A stretch of DNA of 64,000 bases. Source: Acridotheres tristis (lineage: Eukaryota > Chordata > Aves > Passeriformes > Sturnidae). The notes beneath the pieces are model-generated. The model ran no database searches. It was not told where the DNA came from and saw nothing but the letters and a program-made list of their open reading frames with translations. How positions within the stretch are numbered: the stretch's first letter is position 1; each line of letters starts with the position of its first letter. Made by a program: the position numbers and the translations under genes. The DNA lies in contig CM072890.1 in assembly GCA_037013685.1 (NCBI GenBank), positions 13,097,043 to 13,161,042 of the forward strand. The letters run 5' to 3'. Shown here in pieces: positions 54,201-63,096 of the stretch.

Positions 54201-57200
54201 GGTGGGATTTATTCTCAAACAGGCATTTGCCTTTCAAATAGAAATTTTAAGATTGTTTGCTTGTTTCTAGCCTGTTTTTGCTGCATTGTTTTCACAGAAC
54301 ATTCTATGCTTTCCTACTTTTGCTTAAGCGATTACCAGCACACTAAACAAAATTGTCACCAAATTTGTGCTTTAGGTACAATTTACCTAGTTTATTCTAA
54401 AAAAGCAGGTTATGGATACATTTTTTAGATTATAACTCTCAGAATTCAGGGAGCATGTCCTAAATGTTTTTAGGATATGTGTATACCGAGATGTAGAGTT
54501 CACACCTGTGATTCCCTCTCTGATTTTATCTAAACTACCCTTAGTTTTTCAGCAGAATGGTACTGTTAGATAGTTACAAGTCTATTTAATAGTTACAAGT
54601 GATGAGATGTTTCAAGTAGAAAGGAGTTGAACTAAGCACCCTTTCTCCCATTTTCTGTTTTGAAGGGACTTGTCTTATAACAATATAAAAGACCTCCCAA
54701 GTTTTAAGGGCTGCCACACCTTGGAAGAAATGTAAGTAGAAATAAGTGTTGTTTGTTTTTATAAACTCCTTAGTATTCTGAGTCCACACCTCTAAAGACT
54801 CTTTTGCTTCATGTTTGATCCTAATTTTCAAAAATTAAGGACAGAGAGATAATATGGTGATCTCATATGAGAAGTGTGCTGGACAGAGAATTCAACCACT
54901 TGAGCTTTCCTTATTTAGCAAATGCTTAATTATTCCTGTGGCACAAAAGACATGAAAGACAAATCTTAATCCTGGATTTCATAGTAGTATTGCTATGCAC
55001 ATAAATGGAATGGTTAGAATATGCCTAAAAGACTCCATGCAGAATGGAGAGTTGTTTTGAATTTCAGTATGACTTCAGTGTTCACACAGTGTTATTTTTA
55101 GCTTGAAAGTAATTCAGTCCACACTTAATAGTCTCTTCTAAATTAAATGAGTTGTGAATTGGGATTGGGCAGAGGTGCCACGAAAGTGCTTCAGGCTTGT
55201 ATTAACATATAATATTCTATATTATATTATATATATAACATAAAATATTTGACAGTCTGTCTACAAGGGAAAATGAGTAAAATCTTGTCATTGATAAGGC
55301 TAAACCCATCCATTAGGAGACACCAACCTATCCCTTTGTTTGAAATTAGCTAATTAAGTACTATTTCTGCTTCTTCCCTTTGCAGTTCCTTACAGCATAA
55401 TCAAATCCATGAAATTGCAGAGGACACCTTTCAAGGACTATCCTCCCTTCGTGTCCTGTAAGTCCATATATATCTGCATGCTGAGTAAAACAAGATCATG
55501 TTTTTGATTCCCGTCTAAACTGATGTCAGGGTTTGGTGTTAAAAATTTGATTGATGGCAAAATGCCAGCAGCCAGTTTCAGCCCTGTTCCTTCTACTCTC
55601 CATTTTATTTTTCTAGCCTATAAAAATATTTTTATAAATATGAAGTCTGAAAAATGAGAATTTTTCAGTGGTCCAGTATTTTGCATTGTAACCGTTATTA
55701 TTTCATTATATAGTATTTGTTGGAGAGATCCCATCTGTTTTCCTCAGGAGAAGTAGATAAGTAAACAAAATTATCCTCTCCCCTTACAACTCAAGTTATA
55801 TTAAGTTAGCAGGAAAACAATCCAGAAACATACAGGTATTTTAAGAAGAATGTTATAAGTCATGATGGTTCAGCAAAAGCTGCAGCTGGATTTGAAATCC
55901 AGCAAAGCAGATGCTCTTCTGCTTGTTCTTTTGTTGTCTTCCCCATCTCTGCCAACGTGTCCTGCTACAGATGCAGTTGTCACCAAAGTGGTCATCCTGG
56001 CACCTTCATGCTGGGAATAGGTGATGCCAGAGCCAGCCTCTGCCTTGGGAGCTCAGGTTGTGCTGGTAGTGTCAGAAAGAAAGGGAAAGGGAGCAGGAAT
56101 GGGAGATGGATTCTACTTCAGCGATGAGGTGAAGCAGGATACAGCTGCATTACCAAGGAATTTGGCTGCTATTGCACCTGGCTGAATGGGAAGAGAGAGG
56201 GTATGTTCTGCTTTTCTGATAAAGGCATGATATATTTATCACCTTGGCTTTTTTTCTCAGTACAGTGGCTGTTACATTTGGTGAAACTACCAAAATAATC
56301 TTTGGCATTCATTGCAGGGACCTCAGTAGAAATCAGATCCATCAGATCCACAAGGGAGCTTTCATCACTGTTGGAGCTCTTCTTAACCTGTAAGTAAAAG
56401 CTGTTCTGTGCAGTCACCTCGTCTCTCTATCATTAAACTGCTGAGATAATAAGTATTTCTAGCTTAAAGGTGATGTGTTCATCATTTGTTTAGTATCTGT
56501 GAATCAGAAAGGCTCTTGCTAGCTGAATACATGCAGGGCACACTTTCTTAGAGTGCCTACTGCACTGACAGGCATTTCTAGACCACACACTCATATGATA
56601 AAGTCCTTCCCTACTTTAATGAAATGTATGCCAGAGGATCTTCAAACTTACTTTGTAACAAGTCTTAATATTCACATTCCAGGGACCTAAGTTTTAATGA
56701 GCTCACTTCAGTTCCAGTTGAAGGATTGAGTGGACTGAACCAGCTTAAACTCACAGGCAATTCTGAGTTGAAAGAAACTTTGGCAGCAAAGAACTTCGCA
56801 AAACTCCGGTATGTTGGTAAATAACAGCACAGAGTGCTTGCAGTACCAAGCGATATGATAATAAATGGAGCCAGGGTATATAGTACTCATCACAAATGAT
56901 CAGGCCCTTTGCTGAGTCCTGTAGTATCTCAGCATTGGTGTATATAAAGGGCATCTGACTGTTCTGGTATAGAGGCCAGTTGCAGATATTTTTCTTGGGA
57001 TTTTTAATATTTTTCCTCCACCATTTTTCAGGCAATTTTTTTTCATCTGACTTGAGAGTAGTGCTTTGGGTGGATTTCCATTTGTTACGGAACTGAGCAT
57101 ATCTGTCTTTCACAGTGTGGAAAACATGAGCAAACACACAGGTGTCTCATTACATAATCACCATGCTTTAGATGTATTTTCTTGGAAGAAAATGATAAGA

Positions 57201-60200
57201 ATATTCATTCAAATGGAAACCTGTAATTGATTTTTTGTGACAGATGGATCAGACAGTGATGAACTATTCTCCATTCTATCTTTCTGCATGTTAAGAAGAA
57301 AGCAGTTTGATGTTCCTCCAAAATATTTTCAAGAAGAGAATTCAGGATAGTTCATATTGTAGTCCTGAGTGAAAAAAATTAGATTCTGGTCTGCTATTCC
57401 CTCATTGTTTATGTGGTTTCTTTAGAACTCTGTGTGAAGATGTACTTCTTCTCTGCCAGAATAACAGTATGTACCATTTCTTCCAAACACACAAAAACCA
57501 GAAGTCTTACTGTGGTATCACAGAATGAAGAGTGAGAAGGAAAGATGTAACACAAGGTTGTGGTCATATGGGAATTAACTTTCTTACAAAACAGTTACTC
57601 TTTAATTAGCTTACTTAATGAGTTTTCAGTTTAATTTATACAGCAATGCCACAAATTAACCCTGATCAGAATTTGGTTTGTATATGGAGTAGAAAGAATA
57701 GTAGAGAGCTAAATATCATAACATCATCTTTGTACTTCTCACTTGTATACATCACCTATCCTTTATCTCAGTGCAAGAGTTCATTGGAAATGATTATACC
57801 TGACCCAATTTGAAATAGTTTTTATCAGCCACCATGAGAAAAAGAAGATTTGAGTTTAGTGCTGAAGTGTGCTACTTCAGTATTTTTAATAGGTGGTAAT
57901 CCGAACTTTGGTTATCAAGTTTAATGGTCTTCCTTGTTCTGCCTGTATTTCAGGTCACTCTCTGTACCATATGCTTACCAGTGCTGTGCATTTTGGGGTT
58001 GTGATTCTTACCTTAACTCTAATGCTGAAGATTCCAGTCACCAAGATCAAGGTGCCTTGATGGAACATGAGAAGGGTAAATGTTTAATCACACTTAACCA
58101 GCATTATTGTTTCGCACCAGACTAGAATAACAGTGTATGTTGCCTTTGAATAAGGGAATATGAAAAATGTAAGCCTTCATAGGGATACAAAAGCAGTCTC
58201 TGAAAGTGCTTAGCAATTGCTTACAAATCAGCAGTGCCACATTCCTTCTAAACACGTGAAAGATATGTTGGACACTCCAAGACTTGCCTATCTGAAAAAA
58301 AATAGTAATTAAAAAATACTTAAACTGCAAGTATTGCTTCTGTCATAATTTTATTGTTCTCAGTGTTTCAGCCTTTCTATTCAGACAGGCCTTGTCTACT
58401 TCAGGCTCCATAGATCTTTCCCCAGTGATTAAAGATGTTGCTTTGTTACAAAGCCTTCTAAGCAGCAGCTTCTGCTGAGCATCTGACTTATGTGGCAAAC
58501 CAGAACAACTTCACTTGTCAAAGACTCAGGTGTTGGTGAACTACTTCCGTCCTAGGCAGCTTCACTGCCATTTCACTTATTTTTCTTCCTACAACTAACA
58601 TGTTTTTCACTTTTACAGCTAATGCAGATATTATAAGAAATGCGAAAAATGAGGAATTGGGACAGACTATTATTCACTGTACACCAGCAACAGGTAAATC
58701 TTATAATGTGCTTTAGCCACACTGAACTTCAGGCATGGTGTTATGCAGAGAGTTGAGTGCAGAATTACGTCTTTCATTCCTGACAGTCATTCTGTACGCA
58801 GAAGATTAAATTCTCCAGTGCTTTTGGTAAAACTTGATTTGATGTCACTATTGTTTTGGATGAGGAATCACAAAGATTTGACTCAGCTTTAGACACATAG
58901 CCCTTCATTGGAGAGCTATGATAGGAAAAATACCAAAATTTCTTTCCATAAGGAGAATAATGAAGACTGTAATGCTCATATATGGAGTCTGCTAATGCAC
59001 TGCCTCCTAATTCTGCCTTAGTTTTGCTAAGGATATGTTCATCTGTTTCAGTGAGAGTTCAGCCTGTGCTTTAAAAGCTTCACTCAAACTGCTGTCTATC
59101 ATTGATGGTTTTAAGGAAACCTGATGCCTTTCCAGGAGAGAGGATAAGGAGCATTCATGTGATCTGTTCCTCAGCCCTGCTATAGCCACAATAACTGTGA
59201 GCTGAGGGATGTTACGAGTAGCTGGAGTAGACAATAGCAATCTTAAACTGCTAAAGACACGTGTGCAGTGAATAGTTTTATTGACATACCAGATTTACTC
59301 CAATTCAGGCTTGAACAGTCCAGGAGTGTTGAAAGTCTTTGATGTTGCAATGAATATTTTCATTCTAGTCAGCTTTGTTTCTGCCCTTCTCTTTCTCTTA
59401 CTGAAACTGCAAATTTCTGTACACTGTTCCACTCAGCTCCTAAAGGACTTGCTGTAATGTCTCTTGTTTTCTTGCCTTTGCCACAGCCTCTCCAGAGGAT
59501 TCCTTCCATATATCTTGTACCCTTTTGTCTACATAAACAGGAACATGTAGATGTAGTATGCTTCCAATGAAGTTACTTCTGGATGAGTGGGAGTTTTCCA
59601 AGTCTTATTTCTTTCTCTTCTCCTAACTACTATTTTGTGTTATGAAAATCTGTTCATCTTTTGAGCTGTCTCTGGCTTTAATATCCATAATATCACAAGG
59701 AATTTTTAACACAGCCAAAAAAAACTGTAGTCAGAAAGTCAAATATATTAATGTAAATAATCATAATCTGAAAGTTGACTTGTTAAAGGTGCTTATTTGC
59801 TTTTGATCTCCTGTTGACAGAAGGAGAATTGAGACAGTGTGTTACATGGGTTAAATTTTTAAAGTCTTTAGCTCATTCTTAGCTCAGTCTGTGCCAGAAA
59901 TATGCTGTATTAGGTCTAAAAGAAAGAGCTTGGTCTACAAGTTCACAATTTGCCTTGTTTTTCACCAGTCCCTCTCATACTAACAAGTTTCTATTTCCTG
60001 CTGCCATCTGATCATAAGATACTCCACCATATAAGTTCTGCACCACTGCTCAGCCTGTAGGTCCACTTTCCACTTTGCCTAAAGAATGGATTGCTGAACA
60101 GTGGTGTTCAAGTAGCTCAGGTTCACTGAAACATCCTTCTGAGCATGAATTTTTGCCCTCTCCCAGCATGGGCTGGAAATATCAGTGTGAAAAGCGGGTA

Positions 60201-62900
60201 ACTTTAAACTCAAAGAATGGCTGGACTTCGGGAGGAAGACAGGAAAGGGTAGAAGCTTTTATTTGTCTAAAGTACAGCTACTAGAAAAATGTCTTCAAAT
60301 CGATTTTTTGGAATCACAGAATTGACATTTTAAAATTTCATAAGTAGGAAGTTGTTTTTAAGTCGATCAGCTTAGCAGGTATTGTGTCACATGAATATAT
60401 TGTAAAGTTAATTATTCTGTCATTGATGTTTTACTTGAGAATACCTGCTAAAAAGGGGATTTACTCCTGATTTTCTGATAATCCAGTGAGCTCCATTATT
60501 TTATGCCCAGAAATGAAGCTTGATTATTTAAACAAACGATGGTTTTTTTTCTTGTCAGTTCATTAATTTCTGGAATTTGCTTTAGGCCTTGCACTGAGAG
60601 TTTTGCACTGACATTTAGTCATTCTTGGCAGTTCTGTTTCTGCCCATGTTAGGGATGGGTTGTCCTTACCTTTCCTATGTGTAAAGGAAAGGCATGTGCA
60701 CAGAGCCAGGGTCACAGGCTGAATGCAGCTCAGAAGCTCCAGCCTTTGCAGTTTGGCATTTTCCTCCAGCTCCCTGAAGGCAGGGATCCTGAGCTGTTGT
60801 ACTTAGGACTATCAGCAGTGCCTAATGGTTATAGGAGAGGTTAAATTCATTGTTACTTAAAATCAGTACGATTTTCCTATGGAATAAACAGCAGTTAGGG
60901 GGATTAGAAGGGTATGCAATAGTAGTGAGCTTTTCCCTGTCTTGTCTTGTCTCCTGTTATTTTGTTTGTTGGACTTTATTATTAGGCTGTTTCAAGTGGC
61001 AAGAAGAAAAAAATAATTTTCTCATATGACTTTTCAAGCTCACAGTGCCTTTCAGTGGCGAGGCTGGGGGACAGAGCATGACCACATGCCTGTCCCTGTT
61101 AAAGCTGATTAAATTGAATTTGTCTGCTGTTCTACAGATGTTTCATTGTGACCAAAAGTTACTCCAGAAGGCATTTTTGTGAATAATTCTTTGAGAGAAT
61201 ATATTCCTTCTAAAAAATTATCTTCCCTTAGAAGGGGATTGTGAACATTCAATTTTATATTTTTTGCCAACCTTCTTTATGAAATATGAAATCTACATAA
61301 AATAAATAAGTATTTAGGTGGCACTAATAAAAGCTATTTTGAATAGCTAAAAGGTAAGTAAGTTTGTATAGCTAGCTTATTTATACAAAATGTTCTCAAG
61401 TGACCATTCACGGCAGTAATTATTATTTCAGGCACAATTAATTAGTAAATAACTTCAGCAGAATAGTTTGCTTTTAACTGACCTATTTAGCAGTTCAGCT
61501 GTGTATTCTATTCATGATTTAGTGAGGAGTGCGCTTTTAAGACCTTTTCAAAATCTTGCTTATTAAAGCAAATTTTTTTCCTAAACTGGTTGTCCTTCTG
61601 TTTGTTTTTTTGTTTTCTTCTAGGTGCTTTTAAGCCTTGTGAATATTTATTGGGCAGCTGGATGATTCGCCTTACTGTCTGGTTTATTTTTTTGGTTGCT
61701 TTGTTCTTCAACCTGCTTGTCATGTTAACAATATTTGCATCTTGTACTACATTGCCATCTTCCAAACTGTTTATAAGCCTGATTTCTGTCTCTAACTTAT
61801 TTATGGGAGTTTATACTGGTATTTTAACTTTCTTGGATGCTGTATCTTGGGGAAGATTTGCTGAGTTTGGCATATGGTGGGAGACTGGCAGTGGTTGCAG
61901 AATTGCTGGGTTTCTTGCAGTTTTTTCATCAGAAAGTGCCATTTTTTTCCTGATGTTGGCAGCTGTTGAACGGAGCTTCTCTGCAAAGGAGTTTATTAAA
62001 AAGGGGAAAAGCAATCACCAAAAACAGTTTCAAATTGCAGCATTTTTTGCTTTCCTTTGTGCTCTCGTAGCGGGATGCTTACCACTTTTTTATAAAGCAG
62101 AGTACTCAGCATCACCCCTTTGCTTGCCCTTTCCCACTGGAGAAACACCTTTGTTAGGTTTCACAGTAACTTTAGTGCTACTGAATTCATTAGCATTTTT
62201 GCTAATGGCTGTTGTCTACACTAAACTCTATTGCAACTTGGAAAAGGAGGATCTCTCTGAAAACTCACAGTCCAACACGATTAAGCATGTTGCTTGGCTA
62301 ATCTTCACGAACTGCATCTTTTTCTGTCCTGTTGCATTTTTCTCATTTGCACCACTGATCACTGCAATTTCTATCAGCCCTGAAATCATGAAGTCTGTTA
62401 CTTTGATATTTTTCCCGTTGCCTGCTTGCCTGAATCCAGTCCTGTATGTATTCTTCAACCCAAAGTTCAAGGAAGACTGGAAGTTGCTCAGGCGCCATCT
62501 GACCAGGAAGAATGGAGCAGTAGCAATTGCTGTCAGTGCTCAAGGGGGCTGCACAGCACAGGATTTTTACTACGACTGTGGCATTTACACCCACTTGGAG
62601 GGTAACATTGCTCTGTGTGAGTGCTGCGAATCACTCCTTTTATCCAAGCCCATGCCCTGTAAACATTTAATCAAATCCCACAGCTGTCCTGCGCTGGCAG
62701 TGGTGCCTTGCCAGAGGTCCGATGGCTACTGGTCAGACTGTGGCACCCAGTCAGCCCACTCTGACTATGCGGACGAGGACGACTCCTTCGTGTCGGACAG
62801 CTCGGACCAAGTGCAGGCCTGTGGCCGTGCGTGCTTCTACCAAAGCAGAGGGTTCCCTTTGGTTCGTTATGCCTACAACATACCAAGAATTAAAGACTGA
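24151..62900 (+). CDS. LGR4: LGR4 coding region, exons 2-18 joined (5'-incomplete)
   Basis: Leucine-rich-repeat-containing GPCR 4 is a plasma-membrane receptor for R-spondins. By family knowledge, ligand-bound LGR4 sequesters the ubiquitin ligases RNF43/ZNRF3 and so raises Wnt receptor levels. Seventeen exons join with GT-AG introns. All junctions are phase 2 except introns 16 and 17 (phase 1), and the frame stays open to TGA at 62898-62900. Joined coding length is 2668 nt, about 889 residues. In order they give roughly 17 LRRs (exons 2-15), a Cys-rich hinge (exons 15-18), seven TM helices and a 144-residue cytoplasmic tail (exon 18). Near-identity to recalled human LGR4 in the TM core and tail end excludes LGR5 and LGR6. 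Exon 1 (start codon, signal peptide, N-cap) is not in the window, so the product is 5'-partial here only because of the window edge. No frameshift or premature stop was seen. Confidence 0.97.
29800..29830. other. Overlapping, mutually exclusive inverted repeats
   Basis: AACTGTGG (29800-29807) pairs with CCACAGTT (29816-29823). GATGTTTAA (29807-29815) pairs with TTAAACATC (29822-29830). The loop of each stem carries an arm of the other. Located in intron 2. Confidence 0.7.
35238..35255 (+). repeat. (GA)n microsatellite
   Basis: A run of about eight GA units in intron 2. Confidence 0.8.
38145..38216 (+). CDS. LGR4: LGR4 exon 3 (LRR 2)
   Basis: A 72-nt phase-2 exon with acceptor TTTTTCCAG and donor GTAAGT. 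It encodes [20 protein letters not shown] then LKVL. This is one complete LRR and differs only slightly from the human repeat (RLAGND for QLAGND). The one-repeat-per-exon architecture with split Leu codons is typical of the LGR and glycoprotein-hormone receptor genes. Confidence 0.96.
38217..39692 (+). other. LGR4: LGR4 intron 3 (1.5 kb)
   Basis: GT-AG intron between the second and third LRR exons. It is AT-rich and nothing else was recognised in it. Confidence 0.9.
39693..39764 (+). CDS. LGR4: LGR4 exon 4 (LRR 3)
   Basis: A 72-nt phase-2 exon encoding [20 protein letters not shown] then LQSL; it matches human LGR4 almost exactly. The acceptor is TTTTTACAG ending at 39692. A second AG lies ten bases downstream (39701-39702), but using it would shift the frame, so the upstream AG is chosen. 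In structures of the family, R-spondin contacts the concave face from about this repeat onwards. Confidence 0.96.
41507..41636 (-). mobile_element. tRNA-derived SINE with CR1-like tail (TguSINE1-like)
   Basis: On the - strand the element opens with a tRNA-like head: GAGCTCAGTTGG (box A, 41615-41626), GTTAGAGCAGGCTGCTACTA, then AACACCAAAGTCACAGC, and a box-B-like AGCTTCAATCC (41572-41582). This resembles tRNA-Ile, with ACT where the AAT anticodon would be. The 3' part ends GATCCTTCCAACTCAGAATT then CTGTGATTCTG, a CR1-type tail. SINEs are rare in birds; the songbird family TguSINE1 has this build, as I recall. It is too degraded to be a functional tRNA gene and lies in intron 4. Confidence 0.85.
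43883..44318 (-). mobile_element. Probable solo LTR of an endogenous retrovirus
   Basis: This 436-bp segment is flanked by the direct repeat GGGTCC (43877-43882 and 44319-44324), a plausible 6-bp target-site duplication. The identity extends to AGGGTCCT if one base on each side is counted. On the - strand it starts TGTTGCAG, contains CCAAT boxes and a TATAAAATA box, and has an AATAAA signal about 20 bp later, as in U3-R-U5. The 3' end is TA rather than the usual CA. No internal coding sequence, primer-binding site or polypurine tract was seen, so it looks like an LTR left by recombination. The family is not identified. Confidence 0.65.
49129..49344 (+). CDS. LGR4: LGR4 exon 5 (three fused LRRs, 4-6)
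   Basis: A 216-nt exon, exactly three times 72, phase 2 at both ends, with acceptor TAACACAG and donor GTGAGT. It encodes three consecutive LRRs opening with [19 protein letters not shown] and TLALNKIT and ending SSLVVL. It is the only multi-LRR exon apart from the last repeat exon, as in human LGR4. NLSS near the end is a conserved N-glycosylation sequon. These repeats lie in the region used for R-spondin binding in the family. Confidence 0.97.
49345..49983 (+). other. LGR4: LGR4 intron 5 (639 nt)
   Basis: GT-AG intron with a good polypyrimidine tract before CAG at 49981-49983. Nothing else was recognised. Confidence 0.9.
49984..50055 (+). CDS. LGR4: LGR4 exon 6 (LRR 7)
   Basis: A 72-nt phase-2 exon encoding [20 protein letters not shown] then LETL. 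The pattern and the Cys within KHCFDGL match the human repeat. Donor is GTAAGT at 50056. Confidence 0.96.
50056..51465 (+). other. LGR4: LGR4 intron 6 (1.4 kb)
   Basis: GT-AG intron ending in TTTCTCTAG. Only chance reading frames and AT-rich sequence were seen. Confidence 0.9.
51466..51534 (+). CDS. LGR4: LGR4 exon 7 (LRR 8, 23 residues)
   Basis: A 69-nt phase-2 exon encoding [20 protein letters not shown] then KEL. The one-codon-shorter repeat with [15 protein letters not shown] is the same in human LGR4, which supports both boundaries. Donor is GTGAGT. Confidence 0.96.
51535..52111 (+). other. LGR4: LGR4 intron 7 (577 nt)
   Basis: GT-AG intron ending in CATCTTTAG. No feature was recognised inside it. 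Confidence 0.9.
52112..52183 (+). CDS. LGR4: LGR4 exon 8 (LRR 9)
   Basis: A 72-nt phase-2 exon encoding [20 protein letters not shown] then LRT plus a split Ile codon. It matches the human repeat with Asn-to-Tyr and Asp-to-Ala changes at variable positions. It is separated from exon 9 by an unusually short intron of 85 nt. Confidence 0.96.
52184..52268 (+). other. LGR4: LGR4 intron 8 (85 nt, shortest in the gene)
   Basis: Begins GTAAGT and ends TTTTCCAG. A plausible branch-site TGACT and a T-rich tract are present. The length is close to the practical minimum for vertebrate introns. If retained, the codon split at the donor becomes ATG followed at once by TAA, so retention would stop translation immediately. 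Confidence 0.93.
52269..52340 (+). CDS. LGR4: LGR4 exon 9 (LRR 10)
   Basis: A 72-nt phase-2 exon encoding [20 protein letters not shown] then LHSL. NLSD is an N-glycosylation sequon shared with human LGR4. Acceptor TTTTCCAG, donor GTAAGT. Confidence 0.96.
52341..52992 (+). other. LGR4: LGR4 intron 9 (652 nt)
   Basis: GT-AG intron ending in a T8 tract followed by AG. No other feature was recognised. Confidence 0.9.
52993..53061 (+). CDS. LGR4: LGR4 exon 10 (atypical LRR 11)
   Basis: A 69-nt phase-2 exon encoding [20 protein letters not shown] then ESL. It lacks the usual LxxNxL core, as does the human repeat, and marks the irregular middle of the LGR4 solenoid. NLTG is a conserved N-glycosylation sequon. 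Trp replaces the Gln recalled at this position in human LGR4 (VQW for VQQ). Confidence 0.95.
53062..53477 (+). other. LGR4: LGR4 intron 10 (416 nt)
   Basis: GT-AG intron ending in TTTTTTTCCCCACAG. No other feature was recognised. Confidence 0.9.
53478..53549 (+). CDS. LGR4: LGR4 exon 11 (LRR 12)
   Basis: A 72-nt phase-2 exon encoding [20 protein letters not shown] then LRTL. The CQEQK-LRTL stretch with its Cys matches human LGR4. Donor is GTAAGT at 53550. Confidence 0.96.
53550..54665 (+). other. LGR4: LGR4 intron 11 (1.1 kb)
   Basis: GT-AG intron with a purine-rich stretch near 53920-54200. No gene or repeat family was recognised. Confidence 0.9.
54666..54731 (+). CDS. LGR4: LGR4 exon 12 (LRR 13, 22 residues)
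   Basis: A 66-nt phase-2 exon encoding [20 protein letters not shown] then E plus a split Ile codon. The shorter 22-residue repeat is also found in human LGR4. The acceptor is the non-consensus TTTTGAAG, but the frame and the homology fix it. Confidence 0.95.
54732..55385 (+). other. LGR4: LGR4 intron 12 (654 nt)
   Basis: GT-AG intron. A short AT-alternating stretch lies near 55208-55240. Nothing else was recognised. Confidence 0.9.
55386..55457 (+). CDS. LGR4: LGR4 exon 13 (LRR 14)
   Basis: A 72-nt phase-2 exon encoding [20 protein letters not shown] then LRVL; acceptor TTTGCAG, donor GTAAGT. It is a standard LRR aligning with the human repeat that begins SLQRNQI. Confidence 0.96.
55458..56317 (+). 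other. LGR4: LGR4 intron 13 (860 nt)
   Basis: GT-AG intron ending in CATTGCAG. It contains a 19-bp quasi-palindrome at 55885-55903. No other feature was recognised. Confidence 0.9.
55885..55903. other. 19-bp quasi-palindrome
   Basis: GCTGGATTT and AAATCCAGC are separated by a single G. Located in intron 13. Confidence 0.7.
56318..56389 (+). CDS. LGR4: LGR4 exon 14 (LRR 15)
   Basis: A 72-nt phase-2 exon encoding [20 protein letters not shown] then LLNL. The DLSRN opening and length match the human repeat; the second half is more diverged than in neighbouring exons. Confidence 0.96.
56683..56808 (+). CDS. LGR4: LGR4 exon 15 (last LRRs, LRR 16-17)
   Basis: A 126-nt phase-2 exon, acceptor CATTCCAG and donor GTATGT. 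It encodes [20 protein letters not shown], then [20 protein letters not shown] and L plus a split Arg codon. It finishes the solenoid and starts the C-terminal cap. The GNxxLKExLAAKxF block is characteristic of LGR4. It is preceded by a 293-nt intron (56390-56682) in which nothing was recognised. Confidence 0.96.
56809..57953 (+). other. LGR4: LGR4 intron 15 (1.1 kb)
   Basis: GT-AG intron from GTATGT to TATTTCAG. The 128-codon antisense open frame at 56751-57137 runs into exon 15 on the opposite strand and resembles nothing known. No other feature was recognised. Confidence 0.9.
57954..58075 (+). CDS. LGR4: LGR4 exon 16 (Cys-rich C-cap and hinge)
   Basis: A 122-nt exon, phase 2 at the start and phase 1 at the end (donor GGTAAAT). 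It encodes [20 protein letters not shown] and then 20 residues rich in Asn, Ser, Gln and Glu, ending EHEK. The YQCCAFWGC block is the conserved C-terminal Cys cluster of the ectodomain in LGR4-6. The second half is low in similarity to human LGR4 and, from memory, two residues longer. The hinge connects the LRR solenoid to the membrane domain. Confidence 0.95.
58076..58618 (+). other. LGR4: LGR4 intron 16 (543 nt)
   Basis: GT-AG phase-1 intron ending in CACTTTTACAG. Nothing else was recognised. Confidence 0.9.
58619..58693 (+). CDS. LGR4: LGR4 exon 17 (hinge)
   Basis: A 75-nt exon, phase 1 at both ends. After a split Ala codon it encodes [20 protein letters not shown] and then TPAT, ending in a split Gly codon. 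IIHCTP is conserved with human LGR4 and supplies a hinge cysteine; the preceding residues are poorly conserved. Human LGR4, as I recall it, has an NVT glycosylation sequon here that this sequence lacks, and is about three residues longer. Confidence 0.93.
58694..61623 (+). other. LGR4: LGR4 intron 17 (2.9 kb)
   Basis: GT-AG intron with a strong T-rich acceptor (TTGTTTTCTTCTAG). No gene or repeat family was recognised. The apparent in-frame ATG at 61590 lies in this intron, upstream of the acceptor, and is not a translation start. Confidence 0.9.
61624..62900 (+). CDS. LGR4: LGR4 exon 18 (hinge end, seven TM helices, cytoplasmic tail)
   Basis: Terminal coding exon of 1277 nt. It opens [13 protein letters not shown] and TM1 follows from 61665. 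Seven hydrophobic helices can be read. The ectoloop cysteines expected to form a disulfide are at 61896 and 62121. The DRY-equivalent is ERS at 61968-61976 and the TM7 motif is NPVLY at 62433-62447. LGR4-6 are known to signal mainly through Wnt potentiation rather than classical G-protein coupling. The tail (from about 62466) is 144 residues with a run of Cys residues and ends in a Ser/Asp-rich stretch, [10 protein letters not shown] and a terminal RIKD. The last 60 residues are nearly identical to human LGR4. The frame upstream of 61624 belongs to the intron, so no start codon is expected in this exon. Confidence 0.98.
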
Positions 62901-62926
62901 AAAGGCTTTCTGCCATCAACTGTTCC

Positions 62927-62932
62927 AATAAA
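62927..62932 (+). terminator. Proximal AATAAA poly(A) signal
   Basis: Canonical hexamer only 27 nt after the stop codon. A GT/T-rich stretch (CCTGTTTTG, then GTTGCCTGTTTTG) follows within 40 nt and could act as the downstream element. Use would give a 3' UTR of about 45-50 nt. Whether it is used is unknown. Confidence 0.45.
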
Positions 62933-63068
62933 AGAGTATCCTGTTTTGCAGACCGTTGCCTGTTTTGACCTTTCAAGCAGGAAGCACTTTTGTAATCGTT
63001 ATTTAGTGTCATTTGTAAAGAAGGGAAATGGGTATTAACTTCTTGAGCCATACAGTTTTAAAAAATTA

Positions 63069-63074
63069 AATAAA
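63069..63074 (+). terminator. AATAAA poly(A) signal, second candidate
   Basis: Canonical hexamer 169 nt after the stop in an A/T-rich context. Usage cannot be judged without transcript ends. Confidence 0.4.
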
Positions 63075-63088
63075 TCAATTGCCCTGAC

Positions 63089-63096
63089 TGTAAATA
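63089..63096 (+). promoter_or_regulatory. Pumilio-type element in the 3' UTR
   Basis: TGTAAATA fits the PUF-protein consensus UGUANAUA. It would lie in the 3' UTR if a poly(A) site beyond the first is used. An 8-base match can arise by chance in AT-rich sequence. Confidence 0.3.

Noticed and set aside
56751..57137. 128-codon antisense frame overlapping exon 15
   Set aside because: It is partly the shadow of the conserved LGR4 exon on the opposite strand and has no protein resemblance.
61590..61623. Upstream in-frame ATG making exon 18 look like a 436-residue standalone receptor gene
   Set aside because: The extra residues come from the T-rich tract before the acceptor TTCTAG. The LGR4 frame enters at 61624 from exon 17, so this is intron, not a start.
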